Assembly (NCBI GenBank): GCA_039090855.1
Contig: CM077027.1
Location: forward strand, 103,334,424-103,398,423
DNA length: 64,000 bases
DNA from: Macrothele yani
Taxonomy: Eukaryota; Arthropoda; Arachnida; Araneae; Macrothelidae
Direction: 5' to 3'
Of the stretch, positions 1 to 12,900 are shown one piece after another; the first letter of the stretch is position 1, and every line of letters begins with the position of its first letter. Position numbers and translations under genes: made by a program. Under the pieces are notes generated by a model. That model had not been told where the DNA came from and ran no database searches. It saw only the letters and a list, made by a program, of their open reading frames with translations.

Positions 1-880
1 AATAAGAAGAAAAGGTAGAAAGAAATGCATGTTTAACTTATTGTTTTCCCAGTGTTTGCCAACCATACAGGGGCCCTTGTCACAACATGGCTTTAGAATC
101 AAGGGAAGAATTTTCTAATTCACTCACAAAATCAGCTATTTCCAAAATATGACATATCTTTTATAAATTTGTTTGATATTTTAGTTCTCCTTGTATATAT
201 TTGATCATATATGAAGCATCTTAATTTTGTTCTAGTTTTAATTAAATAAAGATAATATTTTAGTAACAATAAATTTACTGGTCAAATACAATTTTTTTAA
301 CAAGAACTATTTGTTTAATGAAGTGTGAAAGCATTGTGTATGTATCATGACTGTTCTTAATCCATCACTGGCTGAAGGGTTTTCAAGTTCTTCTTTTTTT
401 ACAACTGTTTGTCTTGAGTTATTTTCCATGTTACAATATTTTCCATTTTTAATTTCATCTATGCTGTTGCTTGGGAACGTTTCCGAGTCTTTTTTATTAT
501 TCATGTTTTTCAATTTACTTAACAATATAATGGAAAAGTATCACTGACCATGTTTTCATAGGTAGAAAACAGATTAAGTAATACAGGTATGTTCTAGTAA
601 TTTAACCCTTCACTTCAGACTTTAAACTTTTATTTATGATTCTGTGTTTCATATTTATTTGTGTTGTGCCTCACTAGCCTGCACACATTTGGATAGGAGT
701 GATACAATGATGCATAAATGATTCTCTTCTCTCCTCCCCCTCTTCCCCATTAACATCTAAAAACACACATGTATGCTCTGTGATCTGTCTAATCTGTATT
801 CTACTAAACCAACCAACCAAGTATTGATTAAACTTTTTGTTGTGAAAAATTTTGGGGCTTATGAGCATTTTATTTTCTAG
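1..880. other. Unassigned AT-rich sequence, presumably IQCG intron
   Basis: No coding exon, TE domain or repeat is recognised. The short open frames here have no family-like motif. Confidence 0.4.
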
Positions 881-955
881 AGTCTTAGAAACAAGTTGGC
901 AAATGAAACCCGTATCAACAATGAAGTTAAGAATTTCCTGCAAAAAAGTCAGAAG
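881..955 (+). CDS. IQCG: IQCG exon (first in window)
   Basis: Acceptor TATTTTCTAG lies just before 881 and a GT donor at 956-957. The 25 codons include the stretch NEVKNFLQKSQK, part of the coiled coil before the conserved tryptophan of the next exon. Phase 0 on both sides. Confidence 0.82.
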
Positions 956-3900
956 GTACAAATTTTTATGTATAATAAATACATATTACATGTATGATCA
1001 GAGTGCTGTTAGGTTATAATATGTAGTTGTGAAGTAATAATAATTATCATGGTAAATTCAGTTTATCCTCAGTAATTATCAAAGAAAGCAAAAGATGTGT
1101 GTGAGGGAGCATCAGTGGATGAGTGTGTGTGTGTCTGTGTGAGAGAGAGGGTGAGTGAGCAAGTGTGTGTGTGTGTGATTGGAATGGGTGGGTGAATGAG
1201 TGAGTGGGTAGGTGGGTTGAGTGAGTCAGTGCATGCGTGAGAGGAGGTGAGTAAATGAGGTTAGTGCTGTGCCTCCAGTCTTTCTGTAGCAGGGCTCCTC
1301 CTACAGGCCAGCATGTTGTGAAAGAGAAAGAACAAGAAGTGGATATTTAACACAATTTCCAAAGAGATGCAGGTTATCTTTGCATAACTCATACAGCCCG
1401 ACATATTTTCAGAAAAAAAAATATTGCAATGCAAGTAACTACAATCCTTCCTCATTGGACTATTCATACCTGAATAACATAGTGTTATAATTTTATTGTT
1501 GCTTAATGAATTAAGTCTGATTGATTTATGCAAGTATTATTAATGTAGTTTCCATCTGAAATGTCATAGTGTAAGCTGATGACCTTAATGGTGCAGCGTT
1601 TGTGTTTATAAAAAAATGAAAAACCTTCATCGCCCATTCTCAGTATTTTTACACAATTTTGTGATAGCATAAATATAGCCACTGTCTTTCCACAGGACTG
1701 ACGTTACAAAACATTATTTATACCTTTTTTTTTCAGGAAGGAAAACAACTATAAATATTTCACTGAGCATTTCCTTTTTCACAACAAATCACATATTCTG
1801 TCAGTATATTATTCCATTAATATTTCACTCTATATTCACCAGTTCACTTAGCAGCCTTAGCAGCAAAATTGCTTTGTGCACAATAAGAGGCAGCATTATA
1901 TGCAAATTATAAATATAATGATCTGATTTATTGGTGTCAAAGTAAGAAATCACATGAATTTCACTCCGCAAGCTTCCCCTGTCAATGGACAGCTTCATCA
2001 GGCGGTTACATAGAGAATATAGAATCAAAATTGTAAACAGAACGTAAATTCTAATATGACAAATGAAATCATGTGTGCAGACCGCACGCATAAATAACCA
2101 CGGAACGTGGTGAATACAATATCTTAAAAGTTAATGCAAAGAATGTAAACTTTAGGGAGAAACTAGAATCATGAAGTCCATCTGGGGATGCCTAAGAGAT
2201 GGTTCCAGGCTACCGGTAGTTCGAAAGAGACATCTTTGTTGCATACATCCTGCCGCATTAATATTTCGACTGTTTCCCTTGTGGCAGCTGTTCTTGCGTC
2301 TCTATATGGTGTGATCTTCAAGATATTCGGCCATTGGGGCTGAGCCTTACGGTTGGTTACTTCTTTGGCAAGGGATGTAGAAAGCTTCTTTTGTGCAATG
2401 TCCCTCTTGTGCTCATTCATTCTCTCTTCAGATGACCTTTTCGTGAGACCTACGTAAAATTTAGTAGAGGAGTCAGGATATAACAATGGGAGGCAATAGA
2501 TGCCCGCATCTGTGAGCTTTAAGGTGCCATTACCTCTTGCTGTGCTGAGGATGGTTGCCATGGGTTTAGAAGCTTTTGGGCAGACATCCAATTGTAGCAA
2601 GTGCGTTGGCTTCAACTTTTGCTATTGTGTCCTCTACGCGGGAGACGTCAAACCCTCCTGCAATGGCAAGATCTTTCAAAGACTTAATTTCGGCATCATA
2701 GTCTGATTTCAAGGTGCAAAGATCTTTGGCTCTTTTAGCCCGGTATTTGAATAGAGCATACTTGTGTGTTGTTGGGTTGGCTGATCCTGGTGGAATATGG
2801 TTAGGTACGTGCATAGGTTTATAGTAGAGAGTATATCTGAAGTCGATTTCGTCACAAGTACATCTAAATAAGGTAATTCTCCTAGATTTTCTATTTCTGT
2901 CGCAAATTTATTGTCTTCATGTATGTTGTTTATGTCTACTATAAAGTCTTGCAAGTAAGCTTCTCCGTGCTCCCAGACAAAAAAGATATCATCTGCATAG
3001 CGTAGCCATACTCTTGGTGTCCTGGGAAGAGTGGCGAGTACGGTCTCCTCAATAGGTCTCATGATGGCTTCAGCGAGTATTGGAGACAAGGCTGAACCCA
3101 TCGGGACTCCTTTTGATTGCTTGTAGACGTGCGAGCCATAGGCAAAGAAGTTGGACAGCTAAGTCAATAACAGCAAAGATATCTTTCAGAGCTTCTTTAT
3201 CATAAAGGTTAGCTCCAGTCAGGGTTTGTTTGATGTTTTGTGTAGCTTCCGGTATTGGAACAGAGGAGTAGAGGGAGATAACATCAAAGCTGCCAATAAG
3301 TTCGTGTTGTGCAAGGGTGATACCTTTTAGCTTGGAGATGAACTTGTTCGAGGAGCTAAGGACCCTGTTTGTGTTCGGAAGGAATGGCATAAGAAAAGTT
3401 GCTAGGGCTTTCTCAAGGTGTACTGATGGTGCTCTCTTCCTTGAAACGATTGGCCTGATTGGGTTGCCCTCTTTATAGTGCTTTAATCTCCTGAATAATT
3501 TGGATATGGATGCTCCAGGAGGGAGTCTCTCTTCTCGTTTGATGGCTTCTGGAAGGGCTTTCAAATTAGCAGCTTTCCTGACTCTTGCTTTCCATCTGTT
3601 GAGAGGGTTTGTTGTCTGCATGACGGCGTTCGAATCAATGAAAGAATGAAGTTTTATGTCATAGTCTTGCTCGTCTATTATGGCGATCTGCCCCAACTTA
3701 TCAGTTAGTAGGAAAACAATGTCTCTGTCATCTTTGAGCCTCTTTAATTCAAGTGGGAGCTTCTGAATGTCATTTCTCCTCCGTGTCTTCATGCTCCTTG
3801 TAAGCGTGGCTGCGCATTTGTATCTGATAGGGTCATGCTCAGCAACGGGCAAATGCTGTAGGACACTTTCGATTTGTGGTACCACTTCTTCGTATCTAAG

Positions 3901-6900
3901 CAGTCTCTCAAATGTAAATTTCTATATACTATATGCAAAATCGTAACAGACTTGCAGTATTTCAATAGTTACTACTTAAGTCATGGCACTTCTGTAGTGC
4001 TAAAACTTTCAGTGGATCTACTGTTCTGACATTCATGTTGGCAACTGGAGTAGTGAATGTCTTCTTGCAACTACCAGTGCCAGCATTTATTAACTACCTG
4101 AATTTTTAGTGTATGTCATGAAAGTAAAAGAAATTGTAATGAGACAACCAAAGCCTTTCTATTATGTTCATGAAAAAAACATTATGAAAATTAACCACTG
4201 TTTAATTTTATAATAAGAAAACTATTAAAGCATTATACTTGGTTCTAATGTCACAATGAAAATTCTTCAAAAATAATAAAAATTGTGAATATCTCGCAAT
4301 TTTTATTTCCTAACATATGTGAATATCTCTTCCTGCAATGGAAAGTACATGAGCCTGCACTTGTTAATTTCCCTCAAAGCACAATTTCAGTCAAATGAAA
4401 TACCAGCAGTGGATATGAATGATAAAAATATCTTATTTTGAGAGACTATAGTTTTAGTAACATGACTTTTGCAAAAAAACTTCAGGATTTTTTGTTGTTG
4501 TGAAATATAATTGCATTTACACATTTCCATAAAACTGGTTTTTCAAACAATGTTTTTTTTTTACTTGTTTTTTTTTAACTATCTGGTTTTTTCTTAAAAG
4601 CCAATCAGATGTGCTCCATGTAAAATGAGGGATAGGTGTCTATAAACACTGTGTAAAAAAATAACAGATGAAAAATGGAAAACTTATTTTTTAACTCTGC
4701 AATTATATATGAAATATTTACAATTAAGATAATTTTAAGATAGCCTTAGTGGTTCAATGCAGTCTCCTTTTATTGCTATGCAAACTCTAAGTGATATCAT
4801 GTGCCATCATAATAGCATACAACATCACTCAGAGATCTTCATTGGAAATCACTCCTACAAAGGATACTGAACGTTTTTGCTGCTAGCAGGACTCAAGGAA
4901 GCAACATACTGTGTTTTTCAAAATGTAAGACACACTTCTTTACCAAAAAATTGGTGTCAAATTCCCCCTGCATCTTTTATGCCGGTCATTATTATCAACA
5001 TAAGTATATACGTATATATGCTGCTATAAACACTACTAAATGAGTTTAAAATGTTATCACTTTATCTTAGGTACAATAATTGGTATTTTTCTGCACTTTT
5101 TTTACAATGGCATTTTATCATGAATGCTTGCATTAACTATATTTTTATGTTTATCCATTGTGAACAACAATGAGTGTATATTTTTTTATGAACCAAGCCT
5201 GCTATTGTGCCAGTCACAACCATACATTCGTTATGCAGACGTGTGTTAACTCAGGACCATGCATTTGCAAGTTGTTGATGTATTAGGTGCTTGAATTAAT
5301 TCCCGCTGTTGCCCAATAGAACACAGCAGTGGTGCGCTGTGACCCGGGCCACACGTGATCTCCCTTGCGCACGCACGTACCATCCGTAGTCTGGGCGAAG
5401 CAGTTGGTACATGTGATCGGAGGGCACAGAACACAAATTCGTATCTCATTCACGACGTCGAATTTTGTACCAAAAAAAGAGCATTTGCAGGAAGCATTAC
5501 TCTTCTGCTTTCATCTCAAGAAATCTGCAGCGGAAAGTCATCATTCGCTAGTGCAGGCCTATGGGGAACATACCCTATCGGAAACAACATGCAGAGAGTG
5601 GTTCTGACGCTTCAAAGCCAACGAATATGACGTGAAGGACAAAGAGCGCCCTGGGCAGCCAAAAAAGTTTGAAGATGGCGCATTGGAGGCCTTATTGGAC
5701 GAGGATTCATGTCAGACACTCCATGAGTGGTCTGAAACACTGCGGGTCGATGAGTCAACGGGTCAATGGTTAGCAAACGTTTAAAGGCAATGGGAATGAT
5801 TCAGAAGCTCGGAAACTGGATCCCACATGCATTGCGGGAAAGCGACATCATCAAACGTGAAACCATGTGTGAATTGCTGCTGCAACGACACAAACGGAAG
5901 TCATTTTTGCATCGAATAGTGACTGGCGATGAAAAATGGATTCGTTACGACAATCCTAAGCGCAAGAAATCATGGGTTTGTCCTGGCGAACCATCAACCT
6001 CCACGCCTAAACCGGATATCCATGGCAGGAAGGTGATGCTGTGCATTTGGTGGGATCAAGTCAGTGTTGTGTATTCTGAGCTGCTGCAACCCGGTGAAAC
6101 CAGCAATGCTGAACGGTACCGACGTCAATTACTTGATGTGAAACGTACACTCATGGAGAAATGGCTGCAATACGCCAAAAGATATGACAAGGTTATTCTC
6201 CATGACAATGCTTGACTTCATGTCACCAAATCCATGAAGAAACTCTTGGAGGCACTTGGCTGGGACGTCTTACCCCACCTGCCTTATTCCCCGGACATTG
6301 CTCCCTCGGACTTCCATTTGTTCCGGTCGCTACAACATGGCCTGTTGGAGCAGCACTTCCTTTCTGTCGCGGATATCCAAAAATGGCTTGATGAATGGTT
6401 TGCCTCGAAAGAACTTGCATTTTTCTAATGCAGAATCCATTTGTTACCCCAGCGATGGGAAAGGGTTGTAGCTGCTAACGGACACTACTTTGAATAGACT
6501 ATCCTGTACCGTTCTGTGGCAACACACAGGTGCTTGTGTAGCAAAAAACAGCGGGAATTCATTCAAGCACCTAATATGTACAACACAGTTTAAGTACATA
6601 CCTCATAATGTTGTATAGCGATCTGAAATGGGCATAAAAGTACTATCGTAATGCCTTTAAAAAGCAAAGTGATAGAAAAAGAAGAGAAAGAATTGTATTT
6701 CAGGGTGAAACATCACAGCAGATATTTAAGACAGCCACCAACAAAGTGGGGATGCAAATGCATTAGTGCTGGCTATATTATTGCTATGGCAAATTCTTCA
6801 GTTTGTGCTGAACTTTAGTTGACAAGATGCAAAAATCTTATTCATTCACAGTAATATAAATACTGTGGAGTTGTAATTTTGAAATACTTTTCAGAAAAAT

Positions 6901-9900
6901 ACATTCATGAAACATGAAAATTTTGTATGAACTGGTGGGAGCTTACTTCTATTTGCAGTTTATGATGAAAGATGTCACCATATCAGACTGATCTTGTTGC
7001 AGCACTTGATGATCTTTTGCCAGTGTCTTCTCTCTCACTTCCTTGCTGTTTGCCAACAATGTGTTTGCTTCTTTGACATCTTTTACTTCAAACAGTTCTT
7101 GGTAAAGCTTTGGAATAAAAAAGAACAATTCCTCATTTTCAGGAATTGTTTGTATGCCACAGGATGCCAATAGACTTCGACCACTGCTGTATGTCTTACT
7201 TTGACACATCAACGATGCAGCGAGGATGCCCATCCCAATTAATAATGTAGGCCATTGGCTGTGTGAAAGGGTCACATTACAGGCAAATCCTGCAATGCAT
7301 GCATATCATTGGCTAATGGACTGAATGCCATTTCTCTATGTCATTTTCATCAATGGTACCGCACATTAGTAATTTCGCAAGTCGGAAGGATTTGATGATT
7401 CCTAAGCTCCTGTTTTTATGTATAAAAATGTCGTTTTTTTTTCTGATTAAAAATCTTTGAAATACCATTTTATTTTTTCTCAAAATATAAGGGAGCATCT
7501 TATATACCAGTGTGTCTTATATTCCAAAAAATACAATATCTTGAGAGAGCATGGGCATATATAGATTTTTTTTTTCAAGGGGGCCAACAGAAAAAATGGA
7601 AGTTTTTGAAATTCACTAGAACAAAATAAAAGTTAATGAAAAATTAAAGAAAAAATTAAAGCATATTTTTCTTATGTAAGTTGATGCATTTTTATTAAAT
7701 TAAGGCTTTTTTTTCTAATGTAAGTTGCATTTTAACCCCAAAACATAAAAAAAAATGAAACACTTTTGGGGGGGGGGGTAACACCCTTGTCCGCCACCTC
7801 TAAATGTGCCCATATGTGAGAGCATCTTACTCATGTTCTGTTTGATTTATGTTAGAAAACTCGGTTTGCCATTCCATATAGTTAATATTGGTGTTTTCTG
7901 GAGATTGACCAGCAAAGAGATAGTGGTAATGATAAGCATTATTATCCTGTCAGAGACTTACTTCAGCCACATAAAAAGTTTTAAGATTTTATTGTTGTAC
8001 CTTTGACTGGTGACAGAATCTGCTGGAAGTGTGTATGGAACTGTGAAACTGATCAAATGCATCCCTTTCTGAACCACCAATCTCAGATGTTTATGGAATC
8101 AATCAGCAGATGCAGGTTTGATTCTCGCTCTGGAGCAGAGTAATTACAGTGAAAATACAGCACCTATGTGCCAATACTGACATTTACTTTGTATCCTTTT
8201 TTTAAAAAAAAATCTCTCATTTTCTAAAATGAATAAATATGATAAACACAGGATATGAATTGAATTCATCCTTTATGGATATAATCAATGTATAATATTA
8301 TGCTGTCATGAAACACTGATTCAGTACAATTTGCAATTTCTGTGGTTCACTATTTATTTTATAATAGCATCAACATATTTTTTTATTCCAGTTACATTTA
8401 TAATTCTATACCTATTTTTAAGTAGGAATATGAAGACTTGTTAGCAGTGTGGAGAAAAAAATATGATGATGATATTGCTGTAAAGGATAAGGAATTGGAA
8501 GAGTTGGAAAATAAGAAAGCTGTAAACTTGAAGAAAATTCAAAATCTTGCTCGACGTGTAAGTACTTTCTTGATAGTGACATTGATGCTTAGTAACATAT
8601 CACTTGCATCATAACCAGAAACAATATACTGAGTATATATATATATATACTTTAAGGGACTGCAGGCATAATGTAATTATAGCCTGTGCAACATTTAATA
8701 TCAGACTATGTTACATTATGGTAAAACTCTTTCCCAAATTGAAGCACTGAAATAAGTTATTTGCTGATGATATTATGGTAAAGGATAAGGAACTGAATGA
8801 GTTCTTTTTGATTGTCAAGGCATGTGGTGTATCAGTGTCATTTTAAAACTTGATGTTTGCCATGGTAGAGAAAAAAGAAATGGGCTGATGAGTTGTGTAT
8901 AAGTGTTTTCAATGTAGTTAAGGTCTTAATAACTACTTAATTATGCACTTAAAGCACTTCTGAAATACTTTGTACATATTGCAACTAATTGTTTATGTCA
9001 CATAACCTTCACAAAGCATTTCTTTAGTTTATTATTGTCTTTATTTTATTCTCGTTTTTGTGTTATCAGAAGTTGCGGAGTAGGGGGTTTTTATAATCCA
9101 GTTTTCTTTCAAGAATCTGTGCTTTAGAAAAAAATTAATATTTCCTTTTTTATTGCAATGTTTAAGAATTTGTAATACTTTTGTATTGCTATTCAGGTTT
9201 AAATTCTCTCTCAGGCGAACTTGGCATTTTGTTATTGCTGAAAATTATTTCTGATTCATTATGTCACTCTTACAACTTGAGTTTTCTATAATCATCTTCT
9301 TTCTGTTTAATAGTAACAGATGAAGAGCATGGGTCGGGCCAGGAAAGTTATGGATGCAAGCTAAATTGTTAACTAAAGCTTGGTCATACAACTCTGCGGA
9401 GGTCATGACATATATATATATTTTTATTTATTTATTTTTTTTGGTGGGCTTATTACTTGCATCTATGACTTTGCAGAAACCCATTTCCAAATAGGTCTTT
9501 GTGGAAGTGAGAAAATGCAGAGTTTTTGCTGGTCCTTGATAAAGCCAAGGCTCAGTATTCTCGACACTTTCTGCATTCAGTTGTTCTATTTTTTTCTCTT
9601 TTTACTCACACCGGTCAATACATAACCTTTTCTATGTTGTACTTGGTATGAGTCAAAAAAATTGTTTGCTTCAGTCTCTTCTTAATATATATTACTGTGG
9701 TGACATCTTCAGTCGCAGAATTTCTTTTATTATTTTGTTTTGTATGTCTTCTGAAACAAGTTAAAAACATCTAACTTTGTGAATTTTTTTCTCTGTGGCA
9801 ATTCTAACATGCTCTAGTGAAAATTTCTTTGGAATGCTATGTGATTGAAGATAAATACCAAGTACACTGGTTACCTTTAAAATTGCCTTTAAAATTTTTA

Positions 9901-12900
9901 AAGTAATGCTGCTGATACTTGGAAAAAGGTGATTCAATTTTTTTATTTCCATTTTTTAACATAGTATTAAAAAATCTAAATTATTTATTTGTAAAAAAAA
10001 ACAAGTTTTTCTTTAATATAGTTTTTTCTTTGTAACCAGCTCCAGAAATGAGAATTTGTATAACAAAAAGCAGTTGAAATATTAACATTCTTAGAAGGAA
10101 AAACAATAGATAAATATTTTCTGTACATACATATTTTTCCATAGGTGGTTGTCAGGGTACAATGTGACCTGACAGCCACCTACATGGAAGGTCTACCACT
10201 TCTGCTGAGATTAAACCTGTTGGTGAGCCCCAAGTGATCCTTTGCACAGTTTGCATTAAGGTGGAGCTATGACCTGAAGGTCCACCCAAATGTTTTCCTC
10301 TAACTTCTACTTGTTCTCTCTAACTTCTACTTGTTCTCATGAACGTCTCCAGTGATGTTGAACGGCATGGATCAGTTGAAGGCTAGAATGGCATTCAGTA
10401 ATGTCAGTGATGAATGATATAATTTTCCTATGCTGTTGCAGCAGTAGATGTAAACAAAAATCATTCAAAAGAATTTAAATGTTTATACATATTATTTTAC
10501 TACTTCAGTATATCACTAATTCTTTGAACATAATTAACTTACTTACCAACAGAATAAGTAGTACAGGTGAACACAGAACCAAATACTCTAGCATGCCTAT
10601 TTTTCACAGTTAAAATAGATATTTTCACAATAAAATTTAATATTACCTTTCAAAAGTGCAACACCTGTTTCAACTTAAATATGTATTTAAATTTCACAAT
10701 GCTGCAGTTTGCATATGCATCATGTGTTTCTGTAATCCAAGTAAAAATACCCGTTATATGAAAAAGAACAAAGAGTATTGCTTATTTTATGTTTATTTCA
10801 CATTTACGTTTAAGAATTAGGCAGTAATAATGGTCTGTATCAACCTAAAGATACCTAAAATATCTCACAGAGTTGGATACAGTGCACTCTGCAGAGTTGG
10901 ATACAGTGCACTCTGAAGAGTTAGATACAGTGCACTCTGTAGAGTTGGATACAGTGTGCTCTGCAGAGTTGGATACAGTGCGCTCTGCAGAGTTGGATAT
11001 GCATTCAAGCAGATAGTTGGCTATATGTGTTGAATCTTGCAGAGACCTCTTTTTGCCTCACTGACACCAAATTTTAAAAAATGCAGTAGTTACGTGTGTG
11101 CATTGCAGATTAATATTTTCACTGGTGCTGCCCCGTGACGCTGGATGGCATCATACAGTACTTAGCCCAGGTGCTGACGATGCCGAACAGCGTCATAATT
11201 GTGGCTTTGTATTTCTCTTCCTAAAACCTTCAGCACTTGAAGAGAGGTATCTGTTTTGTTACTGGCACTGAGAATGAGTATCCAACTGTTTAAAAATGGC
11301 CGCAGTTTGGGGATAGCGGATTTTTTACCACCTGGTTTAGGGAAGGGGAAGTAAGTTGACTCCCCATAGACTTACACAGCGTGCACTTTTCACTGCAGTG
11401 TTTATTTTCCTTTGAACGTCACTGGTTTTGCGGTGAAGGGAACTATCAATATATAAATGCTTGAGTGGCAATAAAAAGCATTTACTGCTTAGAGTTCATA
11501 TGTAAGAGGGCGGTCTATTGAGGACACTAAAGAGATTTCAAGGAAACCCATATTGACTTTAATGCTTAGTTTTGTGGAAACAACTAATATATTCAGACAG
11601 GTTATCTCTGGTCCCTCTCAACCAAAAGTTCATCAGCGGGCACAATCTGCCATTGAAATAGATGATCCCAATAATTTGTCATCATATGCAGAAACGTATT
11701 CTTTTAGTAGCTGTAGTACGATCGACCAGCAGTGAAAGTGAAAATGAAGAATGCGATGTTCTCTTTCATATTTCACCTCAACAGATTTTAGCTACACATC
11801 GGTATGATGTTCCTGATGTCACGAGAATAATTCTGTTTACTCGTGTACTAGAACTGAAATTAGTATGACAGGTATTGAACCAATCAAATTTTTCAATCTT
11901 CTTGCAACTGAAGAACTGTACAATTTATTAGTTACCATCTACAGGATATGCACATCTATAGCATATACATTGCAAAGCAATGCATATGCTGTAGATGTGT
12001 TTATATAACTGCAGTTACTGAAGGTTATAATTACAAATATCAGTTATGGATAAATTTTCTTGTATTTTGGAATGGCGGAGTCGTGCAAACCAACAAGATC
12101 CAAACACGGCTAGGTTGATCCAAAAGCATAGAAGTTCATTCCTGGTGCCGCATGACGCCTTGTGATGTCTCAGGAGATTTGTTCGGGTTTCGTAACGGCA
12201 CCACATGCTTGCTGTTAAAATAGCACAGCGGCATGGAACGTGTTGATATGCTTAGTGAGTAACTGGAAGAAAACTCGGATGGCAAATTTCTTGCACTGTT
12301 GCTGTCAGTTTGCACCAGTTATGCACCATCTGGTTTTATCTCTGATAGGTAAAACAGTCACCTGCTGGGAATCGCAAATGGAATAATTTCTTTCATATTA
12401 TGCCTCAGTACACGAGAGTGAAGAAACTTACCCTAGGAAGGGCTAATAAGGCAGCCACTGTCTGTACTAATTGCAGGTGGGTGTTGTGATACAATCCAAC
12501 CACATTCCATGGGTGCTTGCTGTATGTGGACATGCGTTATCTTTCAGAAACATACTGCCAGGTGACTACTTACCAAAATAATAGCAACAGTATCTAGGAC
12601 ATTCTCCACATTCTGCCAAGCTGTCAAAGTGCCTGCAAGGAATACTAGAGATATGGGGCTATCATTACTGATTACTTTTCAGACCATGAACCTTGCCATC
12701 TGTCTGTATGACTTTGCATAATTATTCCTCAATTGGTCCATTCTCCCTGCTGTCTCCATACAGGAACTCGGTGATCATAAGACCCCAGATAAAAGCAAGA
12801 TTCAGCACTAAAGATCACACAAAGCCATTTTGTCTGTCATTTCACTCGAACATGGCACCACTCCACATGCTGGTGGCAGTGATCATTGAATAGAAGCAAG

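Larger units (their letters stand above)
1930..3925 (-). mobile_element. PLE-1: decayed Penelope-like retroelement
   Basis: A - strand retroelement with reverse transcriptase followed by a GIY-YIG endonuclease, the architecture of Penelope-like elements. It is 5' truncated near 3925, where the frame is still open. Downstream of the coding part, a hammerhead-like core lies at 2001-1972. It sits in the first intron of IQCG visible here, in the opposite orientation. The 3' boundary is approximate. Confidence 0.85.
4906..7539. mobile_element. Old DNA transposon with about 30-bp inverted ends, host of a nested mariner
   Basis: The left end (ATACTGTGTTTTTCAAAATG and on through AAGACACAC) is inverted at the right end (ATATTGTATTTTTTGGAATA and on through AAGACACAC), about 25/30 matching. 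Two - strand open frames (7498-7313 and 7275-6949) lie inside but show no DDE signature that I recognise. The superfamily is undetermined; pogo-like is a guess. A mariner at 5283-6574 is inserted in it. Confidence 0.55.

Noticed and set aside
11553..11868. Two overlapping short open frames
   Set aside because: No family motif or splice context. Best explained as chance or a very old repeat.
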